From Persicitalea jodogahamensis (GTDB lineage Bacteria; Bacteroidota; Bacteroidia; Cytophagales; Spirosomataceae): 64,000 bases of DNA. A program made the position numbers and the translations under genes. Location: the NCBI RefSeq assembly GCF_014651615.1, contig NZ_BMXF01000001.1, positions 2,017,731-2,081,730 on the forward strand, read 5' to 3'. Shown here one piece after another: positions 41,086 to 49,971 of this stretch. Every line of letters starts with the position of its first letter. Positions within the stretch are counted from its first letter, which is position 1. The notes beneath the pieces were generated by a model that did not search any database, was not told where the DNA came from, and saw only the letters and a list, made by a program, of their open reading frames with translations.

Positions 41086-42324
41086 ATGATGGACTCCCCT
41101 GACGATAAGGTGGTATGCGTGGTGGGCGCCAGTCACGCCGGGGTCACCTGCGCGTTTGCCCTGCGGCGGGAAGGATGGCCGGGCAGGATCATCCTGTTTG
41201 ATGCCGACCCTGAACTACCCTACCACCGCCCCCCGCTCTCGAAAGCCTTCCTGACCAGCGAACTTGGTGTAGAACACTATCTGCTGAAACCCCGGGAATC
41301 CTATCTGAAAGATGCTATCGAGCTTCGTCTGGGTGTGCAGGTAGCAAATGTCCAAAGCACCGAAAGGTACCTGACGCTCGCCGATGGACGCCGCCAGTAT
41401 TACGAGAAACTGGTGCTGGCCACGGGAGCAAGGCCCTGCCTCCCGCCCATCAAGGGAATGGCCGACGCAAAAAACGTTTTTCCGTTACGGACGGCTCAGG
41501 ACATCACCCGAATCCGCGAAGCCCTGCTAGTGTCCCGGCAAAAGCGGGTGCTCATCATTGGTGGTGGGTACATAGGTCTCGAAACCGCTGCTTCTTTGCG
41601 TAAAATGGGCGCAGAGGTGAACATCCTTGAAAGAGAAGAACGTATACTGCACAGGGTTACCTGTCCGTTCATGTCCGAATTTTTCCGGTATACTCACCAG
41701 AATCATGGTGTGATTATCGAAACGGGTAAGCAGGTAGTAGCTGTTGAAAGTAGCGATGCCCAAAGTACCCTGCAATGTTCCGATGGGAGTTCTTACCAAG
41801 CGGATGTGATCATCATGGGAACCGGGGTGCGGGTAAACACAGCCTTGGGTAGTTCGGCGGGCGTGGAAATTGAAAACGGAATCAAAGTGGACCCAACGGC
41901 CCGCACCAGCGACGAACACATCTATTCCATTGGCGACTGTACTTTTCATTTCAATCCCCACTACCGCCGATACGTACGTTTGGAGTCGGTTCAAAACGCC
42001 ATTGATCAGGCAAAAGTGGCCGCTGCCGCCATGTGTGGAAAAAACGTTTATTACGACGCCATTCCGTGGTTCTGGTCGGATCAGTACGACATCAAGCTGC
42101 AAATTGCGGGACTTTCGCAAGGTTTCGATAATCTGGTCGTGCGGAAGGAAGATCGGGAAGACCAGTTTTCTGTGTGGTACTTTAAAGGCCAGGAATTACT
42201 TGCCGTAGATGCGGTGAACAACGCCAAAGCCTACGTGATGGGCACCCGATTGATTAGAGACAGGGCAATTATCAATAAAGAAAAGCTAGCCGATCCGGCG
42301 GTAGCTTTGAAAAGCTTGGTGTGA
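41086..42324 (+). CDS. FAD-dependent NAD(P)H:ferredoxin reductase (putidaredoxin reductase-like)
   Basis: 412 residues. N-terminal FAD-binding fold with VCVVGASHAGVTCAFALRREG and PYHRPPLSKAFL, an ATGARPCLPP strand, the NAD(P)H-binding fold with VLIIGGGYIGLETAASLRKMG, a second FAD motif IYSIGDCTFHFN, and the C-terminal reductase domain with IPWFWSDQYDIKLQIAGL. This matches oxygenase-coupled ferredoxin reductases. It passes electrons to the ferredoxin just upstream and completes the three-component P450 system. The operon ends at a strong hairpin (42429-42467). Confidence 0.94.
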   Translation: MMDSPDDKVVCVVGASHAGVTCAFALRREGWPGRIILFDADPELPYHRPPLSKAFLTSELGVEHYLLKPRESYLKDAIELRLGVQVANVQSTERYLTLADGRRQYYEKLVLATGARPCLPPIKGMADAKNVFPLRTAQDITRIREALLVSRQKRVLIIGGGYIGLETAASLRKMGAEVNILEREERILHRVTCPFMSEFFRYTHQNHGVIIETGKQVVAVESSDAQSTLQCSDGSSYQADVIIMGTGVRVNTALGSSAGVEIENGIKVDPTARTSDEHIYSIGDCTFHFNPHYRRYVRLESVQNAIDQAKVAAAAMCGKNVYYDAIPWFWSDQYDIKLQIAGLSQGFDNLVVRKEDREDQFSVWYFKGQELLAVDAVNNAKAYVMGTRLIRDRAIINKEKLADPAVALKSLV

Positions 42325-42428
42325 AGGTACCTGGGTGGGTAAATACCCCATTGCCATCCGGCGCAGGCCCCATGCCAATATGGTGTTGAACTTCCATGAA
42401 CACGATTAAATGCGGTAGTTTTTACACA

Positions 42429-42467
42429 AGAAAAGCCGCTTTCCCATCGGGAGAAAGCGGCTTTTCT
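42429..42467. terminator. Strong bidirectional terminator
   Basis: A perfect 15-bp stem, AGAAAAGCCGCTTTC (42429-42443) with GAAAGCGGCTTTTCT (42453-42467), loop of 9 nt, followed by CTTTTTG. It sits between the reductase stop (42324) and the stop of the convergent GH29 gene (42496), so it can end both transcripts. Confidence 0.9.
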
Positions 42468-42495
42468 CTTTTTGCCTTTATGGTCAAACCTGGCC

Positions 42496-43986
42496 TCAAT
42501 TAATCTTGAAGACGTAAGCGTACTTCCCCACGGGGGCATCAGGCAGCGTGATTTCCAGTCCGTCTTTGGCCTGTTTGAATTTCAACTTTCCGTCGTAGCC
42601 CAGCAGCGACACAGACGACACCTTGCCAAGCAGGTTGTTGCCTTTGGCGAGGGTATGGATGGTGGTCTTGTTTTCCTTGGGCCAGTCCATGATCGTAGCG
42701 TAAAGCTGCCCGTCCTTTTGCTGGGTGTAACGGATATCCTCCGCGCCGAGATCCTTGTTTTTGTCCTCTGACAAATGGCCTTCCACTATTTTGGTGGGCC
42801 CTTCGCCGTAGATCTTATAAGGTCGCGTGCCGTAGATGGCCTCCCCGTTCACTTCCAGCCATTTGCCCAATTCCAGCAACACGTTTTTCTGGTCGTCGGG
42901 AATGGTGCCGTCTGCTTTGGGCCCCACGTTGAGCAGCAGGTTGCCGTTTTTACTTACGATATCCACTAGGTCGTCCACAATCGTGTTCGGGTTTTTCGAC
43001 TTCCAGTTTTCGACGTACCCCCACGAGTTAGCTCCCACTGAAGTATCGGTCTGCCAGGGTAGTTCACGGATTTCGTTAAGCTTGCTTCGTTCGATGTCGA
43101 GCACGTTGGTGCCGAGCGGGAAAGATTCGTATTTAAGGTTTTTGGATTGCAGCACCACTCTTTTATTCCACTCCTCGCCCTTGTTGTAATAGTAAGCGGC
43201 CAGCTTGAGATGTTGCGGGGCATACTCAGGGCGATCGAAACCGAAGTCGAACCACAAAACGTCGGGCTGGTAGTTGTCGATGATTTCCTTGGTTCGGCTC
43301 CACCAGTAATTCCGAAAGTCCTCGCTGGCGGGAGCATAAGGCTCGTGATTGGGGCCATACAACAGAGCGTACTTGGGGGCCATGTTATTGAAAGAGGGCT
43401 TCTTGTTGAAGAAATCCCAGTTGAATGCCAGGTGCGAGGAAGCGCCGAATTTCAGCCCCTGCTTCAGCGTTTCTTTACGAAGTTCACCCAGCACGTCGCG
43501 GTGCGGCCCCATATCGACCGAGTTCCAGGGGGTGATGGAGGAGTTATACATCGCGAAAGCGTCGTGGTGTTCGGCCACGGGCACGATGTACTTCGCGCCT
43601 GCATCTTTAAAAAGGCTGATCCAGGCGGCCGGGTCGAATTTCTCTGCCTTGAAGTCGGGAATAAAATCCTTATAGCCGAACTCATTGAGGGGGCCATATT
43701 TTTTAACGTGATAGAGGTTCACCCCGGAGGGCTTGTTTTGCAGTTTTTCACCGTGACCACCCAGCACGATCGAATCCTGGTACATGTTTCTTGGGTACCA
43801 CTCTGAGCTGTGAGCCGGCACGGCGTACACTCCCCAGTGAATGAATATGCCTAGTTTGGCATCACGGAACCAGTCCGGATCTTTGTAGTTAGCCTTAATT
43901 GACTCCCAGTTTTCCTGGTATTTGTTCTGAGCATCAGCCTGAACATAGGTACAAGAAAGGGCAATGAACAGCAGTAGTTTTTTCAT
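42496..43986 (-). CDS. GH29 alpha-L-fucosidase-family enzyme, long form
   Basis: 496 residues with a signal peptide (ending near VQADA). GH29 landmarks: DAKLGIFIHWGVYAVPAHSSEWY, KYIVPVAEHHDAFAMYNSSITPWNSVDMGP, GLKFGASSHLAFNWDFF, the nucleophile strand PDVLWFDFGFDRPEY, and NGNLLLNVGPKADGTIP. A C-terminal beta-sandwich of about 100 residues follows. It is a fuller-length enzyme than the GH29 at 36002. In this setting it may remove alpha-L-fucose or alpha-L-galactose (possibly after desulfation). It is convergent with the P450 operon and has its own -7 box upstream. Confidence 0.9.
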   Translation of the reverse strand: MKKLLLFIALSCTYVQADAQNKYQENWESIKANYKDPDWFRDAKLGIFIHWGVYAVPAHSSEWYPRNMYQDSIVLGGHGEKLQNKPSGVNLYHVKKYGPLNEFGYKDFIPDFKAEKFDPAAWISLFKDAGAKYIVPVAEHHDAFAMYNSSITPWNSVDMGPHRDVLGELRKETLKQGLKFGASSHLAFNWDFFNKKPSFNNMAPKYALLYGPNHEPYAPASEDFRNYWWSRTKEIIDNYQPDVLWFDFGFDRPEYAPQHLKLAAYYYNKGEEWNKRVVLQSKNLKYESFPLGTNVLDIERSKLNEIRELPWQTDTSVGANSWGYVENWKSKNPNTIVDDLVDIVSKNGNLLLNVGPKADGTIPDDQKNVLLELGKWLEVNGEAIYGTRPYKIYGEGPTKIVEGHLSEDKNKDLGAEDIRYTQQKDGQLYATIMDWPKENKTTIHTLAKGNNLLGKVSSVSLLGYDGKLKFKQAKDGLEITLPDAPVGKYAYVFKIN

Positions 43987-44057
43987 AGTAAAATCAACAG
44001 GTAAATGAGGTGAGGTTAAACGGATATTAATTTATATTCCGATTTAGCATTTATAGA

Positions 44058-44065
44058 CAAATCTA
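44058..44065 (-). promoter_or_regulatory. -7 promoter box for the long GH29 gene
   Basis: The minus strand reads TAGATTTG, an exact TAnnTTTG match, 72 bp before the GH29 ATG at 43986. A TTG lies only 11 bp upstream of it, so the -33 element is poor. Confidence 0.45.
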
Positions 44066-44179
44066 TGGGATATAACCAACCGAATGTATGGATAACTTGA
44101 CTATTTGTAATACTATTTTGGTGCAAAATCGATGGTGTATTCGTATAATGACCAAAACTGAAGCGTAAGTCAACGATTA

Positions 44180-45205
44180 TTATACCTCTATGATTGCTTT
44201 AATCAGTTCCTGGTCAGGCTCCATAAAAGTGGCAAAGTCCGTCGATAAATGCTCAAAGTCTGTGCGATGCGAAAGCCAGGGGGCCGTGTCTATCTGCCCT
44301 GTTTCCATGAGGGAGATGATTTTCCTGAAATCGTCGGGAAGTGAATTGCGGCTGGCCAGCAGGGTGACCTCCCGCCTGTGAAAATTTGGGTCGTTGAATT
44401 CCACCTCGCCCTGAAAAAGCCCCACGAACACGACCTTTCCACCGTGGGCGATCAGGTTGAAAGCGTTGAGCATCGAGCCGCGGTTGCCCGTAGCGTCAAT
44501 GATGACCGATGGGAGATCGCCTCCAAAAAACTCGCGTATGTACTCAGGGGTCAGCGGCTCCTTCACTACGATGCTTCGGTCGGATATGCCGTGACGGCGG
44601 ATGAATTCGAGGCGGCCCGCGGTCATATCCGCCACACCGACGGTAGCCCCGCTCAGTTTGGAAAATTGCGCTACCGATAGTCCAATCGGCCCCGCACCGA
44701 TCACCAGGACAGAATCTTCTGGTCGAATTCCTGCGCGGTTGACCGCATGCAGACCGATTCCGAGTGTTTCGACCAGCGCAAGTTGATCAAATGAAAGTAC
44801 CTCCGACTTGTGAAGTTTGCGGATAGGTACTTTGAGGAATTCTGTCATGCCACCGTCGGTGTGGACGCCCAACACCTGGATGCGTTCACAGCAGTTGAAA
44901 TGTCCGCCCCGGCAAGCCTGGCAATCGTTACAATTAAGGTAAGGTTCCACGGAAACCCTATCACCGATTTTCAGTGTGGCGATGGCCTGGCTACCACCCA
45001 GTGCGATGACCTCGGCCCCCAACTCATGGCCCAGGACCCGGGGGTACGAAAAATAAGGCTGGTTGCCGCTAAAAGCATGGTAATCCGTACCGCAGATCCC
45101 CACTCGCTTAATTTTTACAATTGCTTCTTCATCGGCGGCGGCTTCGAGTTCCGCCCGTTCAATCAGGTGAAGTTCGCCCGGCTTGTTGAGAATAATAGTC
45201 TTCAA
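44180..45205 (-). CDS. Zinc-dependent medium-chain alcohol dehydrogenase
   Basis: 341 residues. Catalytic Zn ligands lie in VGICGTDYHAFSG and GHELGAEV; the structural Zn site is NCNDCQACRGGHFNCC; the NAD-binding fold has VLVIGAGPIGLSVAQF followed by VGVADMT, where Asp suggests NAD preference. It resembles sugar-alcohol and aldonate dehydrogenases such as the L-galactonate/L-idonate and sorbitol/threonine dehydrogenase groups. In this locus it could oxidise an L-galactose- or L-fucose-derived intermediate, or a product of the P450 step. The start is a TTG codon (N-terminus MKTIILNKPGE fits the family). It is divergent from an AraC gene. Confidence 0.85.
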   Translation of the reverse strand: MKTIILNKPGELHLIERAELEAAADEEAIVKIKRVGICGTDYHAFSGNQPYFSYPRVLGHELGAEVIALGGSQAIATLKIGDRVSVEPYLNCNDCQACRGGHFNCCERIQVLGVHTDGGMTEFLKVPIRKLHKSEVLSFDQLALVETLGIGLHAVNRAGIRPEDSVLVIGAGPIGLSVAQFSKLSGATVGVADMTAGRLEFIRRHGISDRSIVVKEPLTPEYIREFFGGDLPSVIIDATGNRGSMLNAFNLIAHGGKVVFVGLFQGEVEFNDPNFHRREVTLLASRNSLPDDFRKIISLMETGQIDTAPWLSHRTDFEHLSTDFATFMEPDQELIKAIIEV

Positions 45206-45458
45206 GGATTTGTTTTTAAGAATGAAATGGAATAAAAATTCCGGCTAAGGTTTTTCTCCCAAAAGAATCAGAATAATATCATAACTACTTGATCTATGCT
45301 CTGTTTGCCGGGCAGAAATCTTTGATAATTGCTGTTTTTAATTCTTTAATATAAAAAATCAAACAAAATAAAGGATTAGATACGGTTCAACCTTTACTTG
45401 AATTAGCAATAAACAATACTATATTAGCATGAAATTTCAGTCAGCTGTATTTTGACTC

Positions 45459-46313
45459 ATGAAAGCACAACTCCTAAAAATTTCCAACAAGGTTGAACAG
45501 TCGTTCAGCATACGTCATGACGAAGTGCCGGTTTTTCACAACAAGTGGCATTATCATCCAGAAATTGAGATCATCCACATCAGAAAAGGCAAAGGCACTT
45601 TCATAATAGGTGACTGCGTGGCACCATTTGAAGAAAACGATTTGTTCATTCTCGGTACGGATCTCCCTCACCTTTTCCGGTATGACGCACATGGAGAGGG
45701 TATTCTTTCCGATGCCTACGTCATCCACTTCTTACCGGGCTTTTTCAGTGAGCGTTTTCTTCGCGTCCCGGAAATGAAAGATGTGAACGAATTCATTTCC
45801 CGCTCCCAACGGGGCATTCAGATCCGGAGCGACGCCCCGGAATCGATAAGCCGGCTTATGGAGCAGCTTCACCGTTCGGAAGGAATCCAGCGTATCATCC
45901 TTCTTTTCAGTATCTTGGCTGAGCTCACCGAAATAGAAACTGAAAGTCAGCTGGCTTCTGTGGGTTTTTCGCACACGTACGATGCCATCGACAGTGAGCG
46001 GCTGAATAGTATCTACCAGTATGTGCTTAGCAACTTTCAGCGCGAAATAACCCTGGCCGGGATTTCCAGCGTGGCCAATTTGAGCGTGCACTCCTTCTGC
46101 CGGTATTTCAAGACAAAAACGAATAAAACCTTTTCCAACTTTCTTCTGGAAGTACGGGTGGGCCACGCCTGCCGGCTGATTATAGAAACAGACCTGAACA
46201 TTTCTCAGGTTTGTTTTGAATGCGGCTTCAATAACCTTTCAAACTTCAACCGGTACTTCAAGAAATTTGTCGGCAAAACGCCGACACAGTACTCCCGGGA
46301 CTATAAGGATTAG
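45459..46313 (+). CDS. AraC-family regulator, cupin type
   Basis: 284 residues, organised like the regulator at 38600: cupin (NKWHYHPEIEIIHIRKGKGTFIIG, ENDLFILGTDLPHLFRYD) and C-terminal AraC HTHs (ISSVANLSVHSFCRYFKTKTN, ISQVCFECGFNNLSNFNRYFKKFVG). It is divergent from the Zn-alcohol dehydrogenase and upstream of the GH16 gene, so both are candidate targets. The two AraC proteins are clearly homologous and may sense related sugars. Confidence 0.88.
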   Translation: MKAQLLKISNKVEQSFSIRHDEVPVFHNKWHYHPEIEIIHIRKGKGTFIIGDCVAPFEENDLFILGTDLPHLFRYDAHGEGILSDAYVIHFLPGFFSERFLRVPEMKDVNEFISRSQRGIQIRSDAPESISRLMEQLHRSEGIQRIILLFSILAELTEIETESQLASVGFSHTYDAIDSERLNSIYQYVLSNFQREITLAGISSVANLSVHSFCRYFKTKTNKTFSNFLLEVRVGHACRLIIETDLNISQVCFECGFNNLSNFNRYFKKFVGKTPTQYSRDYKD

Positions 46314-46338
46314 TGTTGATTCCGAAAAAACGAAAAAT

Positions 46339-46376
46339 GGAGGCAATCGCCTACCACACTGTGGAGGCCTCCTTTA
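46339..46376 (+). terminator. Nested hairpins after the AraC gene
   Basis: GGAGGC (46339-46344) can pair with GCCTCC (46367-46372), followed by TTTA. Inside are AGGC-AATC-GCCT and CCACA-C-TGTGG, and GGAGGCCTCC is itself a palindrome. It begins 26 bp after the AraC stop and is a plausible though T-poor terminator. Confidence 0.45.
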
Positions 46377-46439
46377 ACGGATAGGGGCCGTGCTAAATCA
46401 TTTGCCAACTTAGTATCACTTTCCGCCAAGTACCTATCC

Positions 46440-46468
46440 TTTGATGCGACTATTTGTAGATAATTTTG
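46440..46468 (+). promoter_or_regulatory. Bacteroidota-type promoter for the GH16 operon
   Basis: TTTG (46440-46443), 17 bp spacer, then TAATTTTG (46461-46468), matching TTTG / TAnnTTTG with consensus-like spacing. The expected start is about 70 bp before the GH16 ATG. It is the best full-consensus promoter noticed in the window. Confidence 0.65.
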
Positions 46469-46540
46469 GGTTGTGAAACAAAACAGGCTTCGATAACCTG
46501 AAAGCACGTACTCTACCTAATAGTTTTATCACCCTAGGAA

Positions 46541-47407
46541 ATGAAAATCAAGCTAACCTCTTTGCTCATTTTGTGGGCCGGCCTGGCGACCACCTATGCC
46601 CAACCTGCTCCCCCCAAAGGCTATAAATGGATTAAAAACGAAGCATTTTCCGACGAGTTCGAGGGCACCTCACTGGACTCTACGAAGTGGTACGCCCGCT
46701 CTCCTTATTGGAAGGACGGTCGCCCGCCGGCTACCTTCCGGGCTGAAAATGTCGCAGTGAAAGAGGGTAGTTTGCAAATCAAAGATGTGGTACTCGATCC
46801 GCCGGAAGGCGTCTATCACTTGGCGGGCGGGGCGGTGGCTTCCAAAAGCAGCGGGGCGCTTTACGGCTATTACGAAGCCCGTATGAAAGCCTCGGGGGTG
46901 TCGATGTCGTCGACGTTTTGGCTTAAGACACCCGCACACAAAGTTGGTTGCGAAACAGTGCAGCAGGAACTTGATATCGTTGAAGCCATCGGTGGTGCCA
47001 AGAAATACGCGGCTTTCAAGTATAAGATGAAATCCAACGCCCACATATTCCGGACCGACTGTGACGGCAATAAGTTACCGGTTCTTTCCACGCCCGGCGA
47101 AACGGATCTGGTCGCTGCGGCCGACAGCATGTACCATACGTTCGGCTGCTGGTGGAAGGACGCCAACACGCTGGATTTCTACTACAATGGCGAATACAGG
47201 TTTACCATTCATCCTGATACCACGATCAGCAAAACACCTTTCGATGTGCCGATGTACATGCACCTCGTCACCGAAACCTACAATTGGGAGGTGCCTCCCA
47301 CGCCCGAAGAACTGGCCGACACAAACAAGAATGTGACGTATTATGACTGGATTCGCAGCTACGAATTAGTACCTGCAAAGGGACGTAAGCGGAAAAGTAG
47401 AAAATAG
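46541..47407 (+). CDS. GH16 beta-agarase/beta-porphyranase-type enzyme
   Basis: 288 residues with a signal peptide (cleavage near TYAQP). The N-terminal SDEFEGTSLDSTKWYARSPYW and RPPATFRAENVAVKEG segments are typical of the agarase/porphyranase branch of GH16. Further motifs are YGYYEARMKASGVSMSSTFW and the catalytic ELDIVE at 143-148 (nucleophile Glu143, Asp145, acid/base Glu148, beta-bulge E-x-D-x-x-E form). The end is WIRSYELVPAK, as in agarases. It hydrolyses beta-1,4 links of agarose or porphyran, most likely outside the cell or in the periplasm. It is 23 bp upstream of a beta-helix protein gene. Agarose versus porphyran specificity is not decided. Confidence 0.88.
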   Translation: MKIKLTSLLILWAGLATTYAQPAPPKGYKWIKNEAFSDEFEGTSLDSTKWYARSPYWKDGRPPATFRAENVAVKEGSLQIKDVVLDPPEGVYHLAGGAVASKSSGALYGYYEARMKASGVSMSSTFWLKTPAHKVGCETVQQELDIVEAIGGAKKYAAFKYKMKSNAHIFRTDCDGNKLPVLSTPGETDLVAAADSMYHTFGCWWKDANTLDFYYNGEYRFTIHPDTTISKTPFDVPMYMHLVTETYNWEVPPTPEELADTNKNVTYYDWIRSYELVPAKGRKRKSRK

Positions 47408-47430
47408 CAGATGATCTTCCTTACCGAGCG

Positions 47431-49773
47431 ATGAAAAAATATTTTTTCACCCTAGCCATCCTCCTGCTGTTTAATCGGGCGGCCAGTGCCACCAATTACT
47501 TCGTGAGTACCTCTGAGGGCAACGATGCCAATCCGGGTACCTCGGTAAACCAGGCTTGGAAAACGCTAAAAAAGGTTGACTCCATGAACAATAGCTTTGT
47601 GGCGGGAGACAGCATTTTATTCAAAAAAGGCGATATTTTTTATGGCTCCATTACGATCAATGGGCGTAAGGGGACCAGTAAAGATCCTGTGGTATATAGT
47701 GCTTACGGGGTAGGGCCGATGCCCGTTCTTCGTGCCTCGCAGAAGGTGGGGAATTGGCAGAAAATAAGTAACAATGTCTGGGTAACTGCGCTGGAACCCC
47801 TTAGCCGCCTCAACAGCAATACCCTGGTTTATTATCGGACGCCCTCCCTTTTTATTAACAATGTGGCCCAACAAATTGGCCGCGAACCCGACTTTAATCC
47901 TAATGATGGAGGATTCCGCACCATCAGTAGCCACACAGCCAACAATCAATTCATTACAGAAGCTGCCACATTGCCTTATCCCGAAAATCATTTTAAGGGG
48001 GCCGAAATCGCGATTCGCACTAACCGGGATTTGTTCAATAACGAAACAGTGGTTTCGCACACGGGCAATACCGTAGTCGTGACGGCGACGAGCGCGGACG
48101 CAAGTCTGAATACCATCCGCGATCGCTTCGGCTATATTTTCCAAAACCATCTGAATACGTTGAACCGCGAGGGCGAGTGGTGCCACGATATAAGCAACAG
48201 GACGCTTTATATTTATTCTACCACCGACCCGAATACCCTTGACATCGAGGTGCCGCAATTTCCCAGCGTACTTACAATCAATAATGCCAGCTTTGTCAAG
48301 ATACAGGGATTAGGGCTGGAAAATGCCTCTAACAATATTCTGGCCGGGCAGATCGACGATAATATCACTATCGAAAATTGCCAACTGAACAATGGGGCAG
48401 ACTACGGATCGAGTACCTGGCGGTTTACCAATTCGGTTTTCAGGAACAACACCATCACCAACGTCAATGATGTAGGTTTTCGCTGGGAGGGCGGCAACGG
48501 AATTCTGATTTCGGGGAATAGCTTTCGCAATATCGCGACCCGAGCAGGCATGGGCGGTGAAGGGTTTATCGGTTATACGGGAGTGAGGCTGGTGTCTAAT
48601 GGAGAGGGCGATCCGAGTATCATAGAGAATAATACGGTGGACAGCATCGGATATCACGCGGTCAATTATTTGGGCAAAAACTTCGTCGTCCGCCACAATG
48701 ACATTCAGCGGTTTTGTATTATTAAAGACGATGGCGGGGGTATTTATACGGTGGGGAATAAGAACCCAAACAAAGTCTACGAGAACTTTGTCCACCATGC
48801 GCCCGGTGCCCGGCTCGGCGCTCCGGCGGGGGAACAAGTCAAGACAATCGGGATCTATATAGACAACGATTCGCGAGCGCAGGAGGTGTTCAACAATACG
48901 GTCTATAACCTGGGCAACTGGGGAATTTTGGCAAATCTTTCGGGCAATAACTACTTCTACGACAACACGCTGTACAACTGCAATGGTACCGGGATTGCGC
49001 TCAATACGTACAAAAATACCTTCGGAGAAAATGGCAGCACGGCCTCGGCTTTGAACAATACCATGACGCGAAATATTCTTTTTCCCCGATTGCCTGGTCA
49101 AAATTGCGCCGATTTCAATAACTCATTCAATCCGTCAGATTTGGACAAACTTGGCACGCTGGACAGCAACTATTACTGCCAGCCGTTCAAAACCGGCAAC
49201 GTCATCAAAGTGCAGGGGGCTTCCACAATACAGTATACACTGGACGAATTTAGGAAGCAATACCCATCTTACGAACCCAATGGCAAGCCGGCACCCGTTA
49301 CGCTGGAAGCGGGTGACGACCCGGCGGCTTTTATCCGCTTTGAGCCCAACCCCACGGCGCAGGCCAGAATCATTGATCTGGGCGGCGAAATATACCTCGA
49401 TGCTCAGGGAAAAATATATAGCGGTAAGGTATCTATCGGGCCTTACGCCTCGCTTGCCCTGATCAAAGGAGAAATAGTGACCGGAGTTGAGGAAGCCGCC
49501 ATGCCATTGGAAGTTCTAACCGTTTACCCCAATCCTATGGTTGCTGACAATGATACACTTACGCTACGATTGACCATTGCCCGTAAACAGAAAATAGTCG
49601 TTCGGATTTATGATTTGTCGGGGCAATTGGTAAGTCAACAGGCTAAGGCTGTCGAGCCTGGCGAGAAGGAAATTATGCTAAATGACCTGAAGCTTTCATC
49701 GGCCGGAACGTACCTGCTAAAATTTAACTGCGACGGGCGTACTTTTACCAAAAGGATACTGGTGACAAAGTAA
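47431..49773 (+). CDS. Secreted right-handed beta-helix protein with type IX secretion signal
   Basis: 780 residues. Signal peptide (to about 20), then NYFVSTSEGNDANPGTS, the start seen in many parallel beta-helix glycan-active proteins. Beta-helix coils cover about 260-600 with recurring asparagine-rich turns (NSVFRNNTITNVNDVGF, NILISGNSF-type, FYDNTLYNCNGTGIALN). The last 85 residues form a type A T9SS sorting domain (VYPNPMV, RIYDLSGQLVSQQ, GTYLLKFNCDGRTFTKRILV). The protein is thus exported to the cell surface. It is co-transcribed with GH16, so it probably binds or cleaves the same galactan. Whether it is a lyase, hydrolase or binding protein is unknown. Confidence 0.8.
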   Translation: MKKYFFTLAILLLFNRAASATNYFVSTSEGNDANPGTSVNQAWKTLKKVDSMNNSFVAGDSILFKKGDIFYGSITINGRKGTSKDPVVYSAYGVGPMPVLRASQKVGNWQKISNNVWVTALEPLSRLNSNTLVYYRTPSLFINNVAQQIGREPDFNPNDGGFRTISSHTANNQFITEAATLPYPENHFKGAEIAIRTNRDLFNNETVVSHTGNTVVVTATSADASLNTIRDRFGYIFQNHLNTLNREGEWCHDISNRTLYIYSTTDPNTLDIEVPQFPSVLTINNASFVKIQGLGLENASNNILAGQIDDNITIENCQLNNGADYGSSTWRFTNSVFRNNTITNVNDVGFRWEGGNGILISGNSFRNIATRAGMGGEGFIGYTGVRLVSNGEGDPSIIENNTVDSIGYHAVNYLGKNFVVRHNDIQRFCIIKDDGGGIYTVGNKNPNKVYENFVHHAPGARLGAPAGEQVKTIGIYIDNDSRAQEVFNNTVYNLGNWGILANLSGNNYFYDNTLYNCNGTGIALNTYKNTFGENGSTASALNNTMTRNILFPRLPGQNCADFNNSFNPSDLDKLGTLDSNYYCQPFKTGNVIKVQGASTIQYTLDEFRKQYPSYEPNGKPAPVTLEAGDDPAAFIRFEPNPTAQARIIDLGGEIYLDAQGKIYSGKVSIGPYASLALIKGEIVTGVEEAAMPLEVLTVYPNPMVADNDTLTLRLTIARKQKIVVRIYDLSGQLVSQQAKAVEPGEKEIMLNDLKLSSAGTYLLKFNCDGRTFTKRILVTK

Positions 49774-49971
49774 TGTAGTTATTTTAATGGGGAAAGAGTA
49801 ATTCCTGACTGGTGATGAACTCTGCTTTTGCTCCAGATTTCTCCCCAATTTTAACGACTGTTTCAGAATTGGTGAGGTAGGGCAGGTTGCTAATAAGCAG
49901 GGCTACAACATTGAAATCCCCGATGGCTCCCCAGGCTCAATTCTCTCTTTTCTCACGGATGTGCCACCCAT

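Noticed and set aside
46310-46507. 65-codon minus-strand frame between the AraC and GH16 genes
   Set aside because: It covers the terminator and GH16 promoter and has no recognisable content.
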